From Empedobacter falsenii (lineage in GTDB: Bacteria; Bacteroidota; Bacteroidia; Flavobacteriales; Weeksellaceae): a DNA stretch of 64,000 bases. The stretch is from NCBI RefSeq assembly GCF_019308355.1, contig NZ_JAAGKM010000003.1, positions 62,001 to 126,000 on the forward strand, given 5' to 3'. Position numbers and translations under genes: made by a program. Below, in pieces: positions 18,731 to 27,705 of this stretch (the first letter of the stretch is position 1; the number at the start of each line of letters is the position of its first letter). The notes beneath the pieces were generated by a model. The model saw only the letters and a program-made list of their open reading frames with translations. It was not told the origin of the DNA and did not search any database.

Positions 18731-18759
18731 ATTTGTAAAACGGGACGAGTTCCCCAAAT
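18731..18759 (+). promoter_or_regulatory. Structured 5' leader of rpsP
   Basis: ATTTG (18731-18735) can pair with CAAAT (18755-18759), and inside this GGGA (18742-18745) pairs with TCCC (18751-18754), leaving a 6-base one-sided bulge and a 5-base loop. The GC-rich core stands out in AT-rich DNA. Ribosomal proteins often bind such leaders to limit their own synthesis. That S16 does so here is inference. Confidence 0.45.
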
Positions 18760-18772
18760 AATTAGTTATACT

Positions 18773-19285
18773 ATGGCTACAAGAATTAGATTACAAAGAC
18801 ATGGTCGTAAAGGAAAACCATTCTTTCACATCGTAGTTGCTGACTCAAGAGCAAAACGTGATGGTCGTTTCATCGAAAAATTAGGTACTTACAACCCAAT
18901 TACTAACCCTGCAACTGTAGAATTAAATGTTGATTCTGCTGTAAAATGGTTACAAACTGGTGCTGAGCCAACTAATACTGCTAAAGCTTTATTATCTTAC
19001 AAAGGTGCTTTTATGAAAAAACACTTATTAGGTGGTGTTGCTAAAGGTGCGTTTTCTCAAGAAGAAGCTGACAAACGTTTCGACGCTTGGTTAGAAGCTA
19101 AAGGTGAAAAAGTTCAAGCTAAAAAAGACGGTTTAACTTCAGGTGCTGCTGCATTAGAAGCTGAAAAAGCTGTTAATGAAGCTCGTGTAAAAGCTGCTCA
19201 GGAAGCTGAAGCTGCTGCACAAGTTGAAGAAACTCCTGCTGAAGAAGCAGAAGGTACAACTGAAGAAGTTGCTACAGAAGAATAA
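18773..19285 (+). CDS. rpsP: 30S ribosomal protein S16
   Basis: S16 binds 16S rRNA in the small subunit. The N-terminal 80 residues match the family: [42 protein letters not shown] in pieces, then a [17 protein letters not shown] motif. The protein is 170 residues, about twice the basic S16, because of an Ala/Glu-rich C-terminal tail (about 115-170), as is usual in Bacteroidota. rimM follows after 24 bases, a conserved pairing. Confidence 0.97.
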   Translation: MATRIRLQRHGRKGKPFFHIVVADSRAKRDGRFIEKLGTYNPITNPATVELNVDSAVKWLQTGAEPTNTAKALLSYKGAFMKKHLLGGVAKGAFSQEEADKRFDAWLEAKGEKVQAKKDGLTSGAAALEAEKAVNEARVKAAQEAEAAAQVEETPAEEAEGTTEEVATEE

Positions 19286-19309
19286 TTTTTAAGTTCAGAG
19301 ACGTTCCAA

Positions 19310-19834
19310 ATGACAAAAAATGATTGCTATTATTTAGGTAAAATTACAAAGAGACATGGTTTCAAAGGTAATTTAATCATTCACTTGGATACAGACGAAC
19401 CAGAATTATACGATACTTTGGAAGCAGTGTTCATCGAGCAAGATGGTACACTGGTTCCATTTTTTTTCGAAACTTCTCAACCTTATCAAGGCACAAAATT
19501 ATTAGTAAAGTTTGAAGATGTTGAAGACGAAGATGTCGACAAATTAATCAATCGCGAACTTTATTTACCTCTAAAATCATTACCAGAACTTTCTGGAACA
19601 GATTTTTATTACCACGAAATTGTTGGTTTCACAATTTACGATCAAACAAATACAGAAGTTGGGACAATAAAATCTGTTAACGATTCTGCAGCGCAAGCTT
19701 ATTTCGAAGTAGATGCGAATGGAAAAGAAATCTTAATTCCGATGATTGACGAATGGATTCTTGAAGTTAATCGAGAAGAAAAAGCAATGCTTATCCAAGT
19801 TCCTAACGGATTATTAGAGATTTATCTGGGGTAA
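19310..19834 (+). CDS. rimM: Ribosome maturation factor RimM
   Basis: RimM binds S19 and helps 30S assembly. The 174-residue protein has the N-terminal RimM domain (YYLGKITKRHGFKGNLIIHLDTD) and a C-terminal PRC-barrel (about 95-174) with EIVGFTIYD, VGTIKSV and ILIPMIDEWILEV. It follows rpsP, its usual partner. Confidence 0.96.
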   Translation: MTKNDCYYLGKITKRHGFKGNLIIHLDTDEPELYDTLEAVFIEQDGTLVPFFFETSQPYQGTKLLVKFEDVEDEDVDKLINRELYLPLKSLPELSGTDFYYHEIVGFTIYDQTNTEVGTIKSVNDSAAQAYFEVDANGKEILIPMIDEWILEVNREEKAMLIQVPNGLLEIYLG

Positions 19835-19933
19835 TTTATCCATTATAAATAAATTATTTACTTCTATTTTTTGATTGAATTTTTCTATTTGTAAAATCCG
19901 AAATTTTCGACATTATATTTATTGTCAATTTCG

Positions 19934-19941
19934 TACCTTTG
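19934..19941 (+). promoter_or_regulatory. Promoter -7 element of glnS
   Basis: TACCTTTG matches TAnnTTTG, 22 bases before the glnS ATG. No convincing -33 TTTG is seen at standard spacing. Confidence 0.6.
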
Positions 19942-19963
19942 CAAACTCAATCGTAATTAAAAA

Positions 19964-21646
19964 ATGGAAGAAGAAAAAAAATCATTGAATTTTATTGAGC
20001 AAATCATCGAAGATGATTTAGCCAACGGGATGCCGAAAGAAAATTTACGTTTTCGTTTCCCACCAGAACCAAATGGTTATTTGCATATCGGGCATGCAAA
20101 AGCAATCTGCTTAAACTTCGGTTTAGGACAGCGTTACAATGCGCCTGTAAACTTACGTTTTGATGACACTAATCCTGACAAAGAAGAGCAAGAATTCGTA
20201 GATTCTATCCGCGAAGATGTGAAATGGTTAGGTTTCGAGTGGGCTGAAGAACGCTATGCTTCTGATTATTTCCAGCAGCTTTACGATTGGGCTGTTCAAT
20301 TAATTAAAGAAGGAAAAGCGTACATCGACGACCAGTCTTCAGAAGTGATTAATGAACAACGTAAAACACCTTTTGAACCAGGAATTGAATCACCTTTCAG
20401 AAATCGTTCTGTTGAAGAAAATTTAGATCTTTTCGAACGAATGAAAGCGGGAGAATTTGAAGAAGGAACACATGTTTTACGTGCAAAAATAGATATGACT
20501 TCTCCTAATATGAACATGCGCGACCCTGTTATGTATCGTATTTTGAAACGTCCTCATCACCGTACTGGAGACACTTGGAAAATGTACCCAATGTACGATT
20601 GGACGCATGGAGAATCTGATTATATCGAAGGAATTTCACACTCATTATGTTCATTAGAATTCAAAAATCATCGCGATTTATACGAATGGTACGCGAACAA
20701 TGTGGAACTACCAAATCAACCTCAAAAACCAAAACAACGCGAATTTGCTCGTGGTAATGTTTCGTACATGATTACAAGTAAACGTAAGTTGATGAAATTG
20801 GTTCAAGAAGGAGTTGTAACAGGTTGGGACGATCCACGTATGCCTACAATTTCAGGTTTGCGTCGTCGCGGTTATACGCCAGAATCGATTAAAAATTTCT
20901 GGAATACAGCTGGTGTTGCAAAACGTGATAATGTATTGGATATTTCGTTATTAGAATTTTCTGTTCGTGATCATTTAAACAAAATTGCTCCTCGTGTTTT
21001 TGCTGTTATAGATCCAGTGAAAGTTATCATCGAAAATTATCCAGAAGGACAAGTAGAGGAATTAGAAATTGAGAATAATCCAGAAGACGAAACAGCTGGA
21101 ACTCGTATCGTTCCTTTTACAAGAGAAATCTACATCGAGCGTGAAGATTTTATGGAAGAAGCGCCTAAAAAATTCTTCCGTTTATCATTAGGAAATGAAG
21201 TTCGTTTGAAAGGTGCTTATTTCATTAAAGCAGAGAGAGTAGAAAAAGATGCTGAAGGGAATATCACAACAATCTATGCAACTTACGATCCTGAAACGAA
21301 ATCAGGAAGTGGAACTGAAGCTTCTAAACGTAAAGTAAAAGGTACATTGCATTGGGTTTCTGCAACAGAGAATATTCCAATCGAAGTGCGTGAATATGAT
21401 CGTTTATTTACAGTTGAATCTCCAGATGCAGAGAAAGATGTTGACTTTTTACAATTTGTCAATCCAAATTCTTTAACTGTAAAAGAAGGTTTTGCTGAGC
21501 CTGCTTTGAAAGAAGCCAAAGTGGAGGATAAATTCCAGTTTCAACGTATTGGATATTTTGCTTTAGATCGTGATTCTTCTACAGAAAAGTTAATTTTCAA
21601 TAGAACTGTTACGCTTAAAGATACTTGGGCAAAAGTCAATAAATAA
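19964..21646 (+). CDS. glnS: Glutamine--tRNA ligase
   Basis: A class I aminoacyl-tRNA synthetase that charges tRNA-Gln. At 560 residues it has normal length. The HIGH motif is in PPEPNGYLHIGHAKAICL (about 40), the KMSKS-like loop in MITSKRKLMKL (about 270), and CSLEFKNHRDLYEWY and WDDPRMPTISGLRRRGYTPE are specific to GlnRS. The C-terminal beta-barrel anticodon-binding domains follow, with LHWVSA and REYDRLF. The presence of GlnRS agrees with Bacteroidota. A strong terminator follows. Confidence 0.97.
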   Translation: MEEEKKSLNFIEQIIEDDLANGMPKENLRFRFPPEPNGYLHIGHAKAICLNFGLGQRYNAPVNLRFDDTNPDKEEQEFVDSIREDVKWLGFEWAEERYASDYFQQLYDWAVQLIKEGKAYIDDQSSEVINEQRKTPFEPGIESPFRNRSVEENLDLFERMKAGEFEEGTHVLRAKIDMTSPNMNMRDPVMYRILKRPHHRTGDTWKMYPMYDWTHGESDYIEGISHSLCSLEFKNHRDLYEWYANNVELPNQPQKPKQREFARGNVSYMITSKRKLMKLVQEGVVTGWDDPRMPTISGLRRRGYTPESIKNFWNTAGVAKRDNVLDISLLEFSVRDHLNKIAPRVFAVIDPVKVIIENYPEGQVEELEIENNPEDETAGTRIVPFTREIYIEREDFMEEAPKKFFRLSLGNEVRLKGAYFIKAERVEKDAEGNITTIYATYDPETKSGSGTEASKRKVKGTLHWVSATENIPIEVREYDRLFTVESPDAEKDVDFLQFVNPNSLTVKEGFAEPALKEAKVEDKFQFQRIGYFALDRDSSTEKLIFNRTVTLKDTWAKVNK

Positions 21647-21668
21647 AAAATCTATTTTATTAAATATC

Positions 21669-21699
21669 AAGCTCGAACAAATTTGTTCGAGCTTTTTTT
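21669..21699 (+). terminator. Terminator of glnS
   Basis: AAGCTCGAACAAA and TTTGTTCGAGCTT form a perfect palindrome followed by a run of seven T. Confidence 0.9.
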
Positions 21700-21737
21700 A
21701 TTATATTGTAAAATACAAAATCAATCCCTTAATATAA

Positions 21738-22436
21738 ATGGATTACTTAGAGAATAAAAATTCGATAAAAAACTGGAATGAAGATGATCGTCCTCGCGAA
21801 AAATTAGCTTTAAAAGGGCGTTCGTCGCTTTCTGATGCGGAATTGTTAGCGATTATCATGGGAAGTGGAAATCGTGAAGAATCTGCCGTGGAGTTAGCAA
21901 AACGAATCTTAAATTCTGCAAACAATAATTGGAATGAATTAGCAAAATATTCAATTGTAGATTTATGCAAATTCAAAGGAGTTGGAGAAGCAAAAGCAAT
22001 TTCGATAATCACAGCAATGGAAATTGGAAGAAGACGAAATTCGCAAGAGATTTTAGAACGCGACAAAATTACTTCAAGCAAAGACGCAGCCATAATTTTA
22101 CAACAACAAATTGGTGATTTACCAAACGAAGAATTTTGGGTAATGTTTCTCAATCAAGGAAATCGAATCATTAAAACTGAGCAAATTTCACGAGGTGGAA
22201 TTAATCAAACCGCTGTCGATATTCGAGTAATTTTTAAACGTGCCTTAGAGTTAATGGCAACTGGAATGATACTTTCTCACAATCATCCTTCTGGAAATCT
22301 TACTCCAAGTCAGTCTGATATACACATTACTCGAAAAATAAAAGAAGGTGCCACTCTTTTAGATATTCAAGTTTTAGATCACATTATTGTTTCTCAAAAA
22401 GATTTTTATTCATTTGCGGATGATGGTCTAATTTGA
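21738..22436 (+). CDS. radC: RadC family JAB-domain protein
   Basis: A 232-residue protein. The N-terminal part (about 1-100) has a helix-hairpin-helix-like segment (KFKGVGEAKAISI). The C-terminal JAB/MPN domain has the metal motif HNHPSGNLTPSQSD with an upstream Glu. Historically named for DNA repair, but family members' enzymatic role is not settled. It ends with TGA, which shows that TGA is a true stop in this genome. The start DYLENKNSIKNWNEDDRPREK matches the family N-terminus. Confidence 0.94.
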   Translation: MDYLENKNSIKNWNEDDRPREKLALKGRSSLSDAELLAIIMGSGNREESAVELAKRILNSANNNWNELAKYSIVDLCKFKGVGEAKAISIITAMEIGRRRNSQEILERDKITSSKDAAIILQQQIGDLPNEEFWVMFLNQGNRIIKTEQISRGGINQTAVDIRVIFKRALELMATGMILSHNHPSGNLTPSQSDIHITRKIKEGATLLDIQVLDHIIVSQKDFYSFADDGLI

Positions 22437-22451
22437 TATCTTTAAGCTTTA

Positions 22452-23693
22452 TTGAAAACTATTTTGAGTCAAAAAATCATCATATTTACAGAAAAAATAA
22501 CGAATCGAATTGAATATATTTTCGATTTTATTTTTCATAATTTTTCTGGAATTGACTACAAAACGACTACAGATTTTGATGAGTTTTCACAATCAATTTT
22601 ACCAAAAATCAACTTTTCAAATCAATTTTTAGAAAATGAAATCAATTATAAAGTTGATGATATTTTATTGGAAACTACCATTCAAGAAAATGTTGATTAT
22701 TCAATTTTAAACGAATTTGGGAAATGTTTTTATTGGCTTTCTCGTTATGAAGAATACATTGCAAAACCAGAAAAATTTGATAAACACAATCGTTTTTTAG
22801 GTTCGGATTTAGATTATTCGAAACCAATTGTAGATGAAATTTGTATTGAAATTCAAAAAAAGATAAAGTCTAAATTTCCTGAAATTTATTTTAAACAGAG
22901 AGTTTTCAAACAGATTAATACTCATGACGTAGATTATGCATGGAAATATCTTCATCATTCTCCTAAAATAAAATTTGGTTCACTTTCAAAGAAAATTTTA
23001 AAAGGTGATTTCAAAGAATTTCAGAATCAAATCAAAATTTTAAATCAGCAAAAAAAAGATCCTTACGATACATTTGATTATTTGAAAGTTTTAGCTGAAA
23101 AACATCAAATCGAAACAGTTTTCTTTTGGTTATTGGGCGATTATTCTACTTTCGATAAAAATCATCATTGGAAAAATAATGCTCAAAAAAATTTAATAAA
23201 TAACATTTCAACTTGGGCAAAAATTGGAATTCACCCTTCTTATCAATCTAATTTTGATGAAAATAAATTAACAATTGAAATTAATCGATTAGAAAAAATT
23301 AGCAATCAACCGATAAAAAAATCACGTCAACATTTCATTAAATTGAATTTCCCTTACGCTTATCAACAATTGTTAATAAATGAAATTTTGGAAGATTACA
23401 CCATGGGATTCCCACATCAATTAGGCTTTAGAGCTGGAACATCTACTCCATTCAAATGGTTTGACTTATCAAGAAATCAACAAACATTGTTAAAAATATA
23501 TCCTTTTGTCGCAATGGATGTTACATTGAAAAATTATTTAAAATTAACACCGCAACAAGCTTTAGAGGAAATAAAACGATTGAAACAAACAATTAAAGCC
23601 ACAAACGGAACGTTTATAACATTATTCCACCAATCAAACTTGAACGAAGATTGGACTGAATGGCGAAAAGTTTACGAAAGTATTTTTAAATGA
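22452..23693 (+). CDS. Polysaccharide deacetylase family protein
   Basis: A 413-residue protein of the group with an N-terminal DUF7033-like region and a C-terminal NodB-like deacetylase fold. The metal motif is seen in INTHDVDYAWKYL (about 155-167); GIHPSYQSNFDENKL and GFRAGTSTPFKWFDL follow. No signal peptide. No ATG fits the start: TTG at 22452 or TTG at 22464, which gives SQKIIIFTEKITNRIEYIF, are both possible, and the second fits the family start better. It overlaps the next gene by four bases. Context is a cell-surface polysaccharide locus, where it may modify a glycan or a lipid-linked sugar. Confidence 0.82.
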   Translation: MKTILSQKIIIFTEKITNRIEYIFDFIFHNFSGIDYKTTTDFDEFSQSILPKINFSNQFLENEINYKVDDILLETTIQENVDYSILNEFGKCFYWLSRYEEYIAKPEKFDKHNRFLGSDLDYSKPIVDEICIEIQKKIKSKFPEIYFKQRVFKQINTHDVDYAWKYLHHSPKIKFGSLSKKILKGDFKEFQNQIKILNQQKKDPYDTFDYLKVLAEKHQIETVFFWLLGDYSTFDKNHHWKNNAQKNLINNISTWAKIGIHPSYQSNFDENKLTIEINRLEKISNQPIKKSRQHFIKLNFPYAYQQLLINEILEDYTMGFPHQLGFRAGTSTPFKWFDLSRNQQTLLKIYPFVAMDVTLKNYLKLTPQQALEEIKRLKQTIKATNGTFITLFHQSNLNEDWTEWRKVYESIFK

Positions 23694-24577
23694 TAAAAAG
23701 AGTTTCTCGAAAAAAATTAGATGTTAATAAATATACCGAATGTCTCAACAAATCGGTGAATTACCGCATTTATGCCGAAGTTTTTTATTTGGATGCTTTA
23801 GTTGAAAACAATTGGGATTGTTATGTTTTGAACGATTATGAAGCCATAATGCCTTTGCCATATACAAAAAAAATTGGTATAAAATTTATTACACAACCAA
23901 TTTATTGTCAACAATTAGGAGTTTTTCATCAAGAAAATTTCTCAAAAGAAACTTTTCAACTTTTTGAGAAAAAACTACATCGAAATTTAGTGAGAGCTTA
24001 TGCTTTTAATGAGGAAAATACAGAGATGTTTGAACCGAAGGGACAGAAAAAGGTTAATTATATTTTAGATTTGAATCAAGATTATGAAATTTTATTTTCA
24101 AATTACAGTAGAAATAGAAAAAATGAAATTCGTAAAGTAGAAAAATCCAATTATAACATTGAAAAAGTTACTCAATTAAATCGATTTTTCAAAATAAATT
24201 CATCTTATGAATATTTGATCGCAAATAATTTAATAAACTACTCGCAAGAAAAAATTCAAAGTTTATTTAATCAAAAAATTATTAATATTTATGAAATTTT
24301 TGATCAAGAAGAAAATTTAATTGGTTGTCAACTAATCATGATTTCTAAAAATCGAGTTTATAATTTTGCTTTTGCAAGAAATAAGAATTCAAAAAGTAAT
24401 TTTGGATCAGCTTACATAATAGATTACATTATCAAAAACTTTTCTAATTCAGAATTAACACTTGATTTCGAAGGTTCTATGATTCCTTCTATAGCTAAAT
24501 TTATGCAAGGTTTTGGTGCTATAAAAAATCATTATACAAACTATTCTAATTTAGACTTTTTGACAAAGAAAAATTAA
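23690..24577 (+). CDS. GNAT/FemAB-like acyltransferase
   Basis: A 295-residue cytoplasmic protein. The central segment NYSRNRKNEIRKVEKSNY followed by a conserved GNAT-like core (NIYEIFDQEENLIGCQLIMIS and LDFEGSMIPSIAKFMQGFGA) resembles FemAB/peptidoglycan-bridge and related acyl or aminoacyl transferases found in polysaccharide loci. It overlaps the preceding deacetylase gene by four bases, so the two are cotranscribed. Its 3' end overlaps the convergent methyltransferase gene by 27 bases. Substrate unknown. Confidence 0.75.
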   Translation: MIKRVSRKKLDVNKYTECLNKSVNYRIYAEVFYLDALVENNWDCYVLNDYEAIMPLPYTKKIGIKFITQPIYCQQLGVFHQENFSKETFQLFEKKLHRNLVRAYAFNEENTEMFEPKGQKKVNYILDLNQDYEILFSNYSRNRKNEIRKVEKSNYNIEKVTQLNRFFKINSSYEYLIANNLINYSQEKIQSLFNQKIINIYEIFDQEENLIGCQLIMISKNRVYNFAFARNKNSKSNFGSAYIIDYIIKNFSNSELTLDFEGSMIPSIAKFMQGFGAIKNHYTNYSNLDFLTKKN

Positions 24578-25324
24578 TTCACGATAGCCATTTCCAACAG
24601 AAAGTTTCTTTGCTAAATTATGATCAATTTTATTTCGATAATCTATTTTTTCGACAATTATATTTTCACGTTTTAATCTTTCTTGAAAGTCCTGTCCATG
24701 CAATCTCAATAAATCTTTTTCGCCATAATTTTTTAATCGTTCTTCTTCTGTCTTAAATTCAGCATTTTCAAACGTATTATTTATTGGATGAATAGGAGTT
24801 TGAATCAAAGCTTTTCCTCCTTTTTTTAGAACGCGAAACAATTCATCAATTGCCTTTTTTTCGTTTGGAATATGCCCTAAAACATGACAACAAATTATAT
24901 AATCAAATGTGTTATCAGGATAATTTATTGAAGTAATATCCATTTCTTCATCAGCAAGATTAATGTTAATATCAGCATTGATATAACGTAAATTATCGGT
25001 CTGTTTAAAAATATTTTTCAATGCGTCTTCTGGAGCAATATGCAATAATTTATTCGGTTTAACCAATAAATCTGTTTCATTTTTTATAAACTCTAACAAA
25101 ACTCTTGTCCTTTCTAATGAACCACAATTTGGACATTCAGCATTTTCTCGGTTATCTATACCGTTTGATTTATCCAAAAACTTAGAAAAAGATTGTTCGC
25201 AACAATTACAATAAAAATTATTTCCTTTCAGAAATAATCCATTCAATTTCTTTAAATTTTTTCTATTATTAATTCTTATCTTTTCGGAAAATATTTTTTT
25301 ATAAAATGTTTTAATTGCATTCAT
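24551..25324 (-). CDS. SAM-dependent methyltransferase with N-terminal zinc-ribbon-like cysteines
   Basis: A 257-residue protein. Residues about 35-75 have two Cys pairs, CNCCEQSF and CPNCGSLERTR, which should bind zinc. The rest is a class I methyltransferase: LLHIAPEDALKNIF, INADINI, DEEMDITSINYPDNTFDYIICCHVLGHI with the family's post-motif region, and LKKGGKALIQTPI. This layout is common in methyltransferases of surface-glycan loci. It is transcribed against its neighbours, overlapping the upstream acyltransferase gene tail to tail by 27 bases. Confidence 0.85.
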   Translation of the reverse strand: MNAIKTFYKKIFSEKIRINNRKNLKKLNGLFLKGNNFYCNCCEQSFSKFLDKSNGIDNRENAECPNCGSLERTRVLLEFIKNETDLLVKPNKLLHIAPEDALKNIFKQTDNLRYINADININLADEEMDITSINYPDNTFDYIICCHVLGHIPNEKKAIDELFRVLKKGGKALIQTPIHPINNTFENAEFKTEEERLKNYGEKDLLRLHGQDFQERLKRENIIVEKIDYRNKIDHNLAKKLSVGNGYRELIFLCQKV

Positions 25325-25352
25325 TACTTACAAACGTTAAGACTGCTATTTT

Positions 25353-26228
25353 ATGATATTAAATTTATTCAAAAAAAATATATTTCCTTTTTACCATACA
25401 GTTTCAGATAAAAGATTAATTCATATCGATCAATTATATCCATTAAAATCTATTGATCAATTTCAACGTGAATTAGATTTTTTTCAGAAAAATTATGTCA
25501 ATATTTCTATGATTGAATTAATTGATTTATACGAAAAAAATGGTTCTATTCCTCAAGAAAATTACTTTCATCTTAGTTTTGATGATGGTTTGAAACAATG
25601 TTACTCTATAATTGCTCCAATATTAAAAGAACGAAATTTAGATGCAACTTTTTTTATCAATCCAAATTTTATTGACAATCAAGAAGTTTTTTATCGGTAT
25701 AAAGTTGCTTTCATTTTAGAAAACATTACAGACAATAACCTTAAAAAAGAACTTTTAAATTATTCTATTCATGATCTTAAAAAAATTAATTCATTAATTT
25801 TAAAACAAGAAATAAAACTAAATGATGTTGAAATTTATTTGAATGAAAATGAAATTAAAGCATTAATTCATCAAGGCTTTACAATTGGCGCACATTCAAT
25901 GAATCATCCTTATTATCGCGATATTTCTTTTGAACAACAACTTATAGAGACAAATGAAAGTTTAGATTTTATCCAACAAAAGTTTAATTTGGATTATCGA
26001 GTTTTTTCTTTTCCTTTTACAGATGATGGAGTTTCTATAAACTTTTTTAATACTATAAAATCCGATTTTACATTTGGTACGGCAGGAATAAAAAACGATG
26101 AGATTTCAACAAATATTCAGCGACTTCCGATGGATAATTGTATTTCTGATCCCACAATTTTTATCCAAAAAAATCGTTATAAATTCTATATTCAAAAGTT
26201 ACTACAAAAACATATTGTATCTCATTAA
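25353..26228 (+). CDS. Polysaccharide deacetylase (NodB-like)
   Basis: A 291-residue protein with a CE4/NodB-type fold. The first metal motif is in HLSFDDGLKQCYS (about 74-85) and the second in GAHSMNHPYYRDI (about 178-190), giving the Asp and two His that hold the metal. Later FPFTDDGVS fits the family. There is no signal peptide. Genes on both sides belong to a surface-polysaccharide locus, so an N-deacetylase or related role on a glycan intermediate is likely. It starts only 28 bases from the divergent methyltransferase start, so the promoters must overlap. Confidence 0.88.
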   Translation: MILNLFKKNIFPFYHTVSDKRLIHIDQLYPLKSIDQFQRELDFFQKNYVNISMIELIDLYEKNGSIPQENYFHLSFDDGLKQCYSIIAPILKERNLDATFFINPNFIDNQEVFYRYKVAFILENITDNNLKKELLNYSIHDLKKINSLILKQEIKLNDVEIYLNENEIKALIHQGFTIGAHSMNHPYYRDISFEQQLIETNESLDFIQQKFNLDYRVFSFPFTDDGVSINFFNTIKSDFTFGTAGIKNDEISTNIQRLPMDNCISDPTIFIQKNRYKFYIQKLLQKHIVSH

Positions 26229-26238
26229 CACAAAAAGA

Positions 26239-27510
26239 GTGAAAAAATTTTACCATTTATTTCTTACATTATTTTTCTTAATCATTTATCGTTTAGGAAG
26301 TTTTAGTAAAATAACTTTTGGTGATGCTGCTGGAAAAATATTGGATATAGAACGAAATCAATTTACGTATGAAACATATTCATTAACTCATTTTTTGTAT
26401 TTCAATTTCAATATTCTAATTCACAAATTATTTCCTTTTATAAATACCATTGAGATTGGACGTTGGGTAAATATTATTTCTGCTGTAATTGTTTTGAATA
26501 TTTTATTTTCAATTCTTAAACTCTTAAATAAAAAGCTTTGGATTTCTCTTTTAGGTACAGTTGCGTTTGGATTTAGCTTTACTTTTTGGAAAAATACCGA
26601 AAATATAGAAGTTTACACTTTTTGTTTAATTTGGATTTCACTTTACGTTTTATTTGCTATAAAATTTGTTCAAAATAAACAATCTAAAACTCTTTTATTT
26701 ACAGGAATAATACTTGGAATTAGCTTATTTTCTCATATACAAGGAATTCTATTAATTCCTTCTTATTTTTATTTATGTTTTTTGGCCTATAAAAGCAATG
26801 AAAAGAAATCTCATATTTTATGTTATTGTATTCTACCTTTTCTATTTTTAGCATTGCTTTATATTTATCCAATTATTAATAACGAATCTCTGAAAAATGT
26901 TTTATCATCTTCGGAAAAATCATGGGTTTCTGACTCATTGAAGAAAGATTTAGTAAGCTATTCAAAAGATTTAATGAAAGCATTAGGTTATATTATTTAT
27001 AATTTTTGGTTTCTTAATTTTGCCTTATTCTTTATTCCAATTAGAAATTTTATCAAAGACAAATCATTACTTTTTTTAATTATTTTCGGCTTACCTGTTT
27101 TCTGTTTTTCTACTATTTATGCTGTTAGCGACAATTATGTCTTTTTCTTAAATTTTAATTTAGCTTATTTGATTATTTTAAGTGTTGGTTTAAACAATTT
27201 TATTATAAAATTCCCGAAGTACACATCATTAATTTCCATCCTTATTTTCTCAATACCGCTTTATTATTATTCTGCTAAACAACTTGCTATGCAAACAACA
27301 AAAGGGAAGGAATTTCATCAACAAAAAGCATACAAAGATGGATTAAATTATTACTTGCTTCCATGGATGAATAACAATAAAGGTATCCTGGAAGTTATTT
27401 TAAATAATGAAAAAACAAATGAAGATATTGAATGGATGAAAGAAACAGGTCAAAAATTAATTGATCTAAAATCCAAAACAATGACAGAAGAAGAAATAAA
27501 AAAGTTGTAA
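26239..27510 (+). CDS. Multi-pass membrane protein, GT-C glycosyltransferase-like (DUF2723-like)
   Basis: I place the start at the GTG at 26239, ten bases after the upstream stop; a longer frame from 26098 would overlap the deacetylase gene by 131 bases. The 424-residue product has about ten membrane segments and an early periplasmic loop with GDAAGKIL and YETYSLTHFLYF. GFSFTFWKNTENIEVYTF fits the DUF2723 group of GT-C-fold transferases that use lipid-linked sugars. It probably moves a sugar onto a lipid or protein outside the inner membrane. Donor and acceptor are unknown. Confidence 0.75.
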   Translation: MKKFYHLFLTLFFLIIYRLGSFSKITFGDAAGKILDIERNQFTYETYSLTHFLYFNFNILIHKLFPFINTIEIGRWVNIISAVIVLNILFSILKLLNKKLWISLLGTVAFGFSFTFWKNTENIEVYTFCLIWISLYVLFAIKFVQNKQSKTLLFTGIILGISLFSHIQGILLIPSYFYLCFLAYKSNEKKSHILCYCILPFLFLALLYIYPIINNESLKNVLSSSEKSWVSDSLKKDLVSYSKDLMKALGYIIYNFWFLNFALFFIPIRNFIKDKSLLFLIIFGLPVFCFSTIYAVSDNYVFFLNFNLAYLIILSVGLNNFIIKFPKYTSLISILIFSIPLYYYSAKQLAMQTTKGKEFHQQKAYKDGLNYYLLPWMNNNKGILEVILNNEKTNEDIEWMKETGQKLIDLKSKTMTEEEIKKL

Positions 27511-27705
27511 TAAATATATGCTAAATAGGCATATCTAATGATTGATATGTTTTGCGAAATGCACAATACTTCCTCTTTTCAAATCCCTATTTCAAAGTAT
27601 GCATTCTTCAAATTCTTTTACATCCATTTTTCAAATAATAATAAATCTGCAATCAAAGAAACTTATTTTAAAAGTAAACGAGCTCCTTTAACTAATTTCT
27701 CTATT

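Noticed and set aside
26098-26238. Longer N-terminus of the GT-C-like membrane protein
   Set aside because: It would overlap the deacetylase gene by 131 bases and gives a sequence unlike a membrane start. The GTG at 26239 is better placed.
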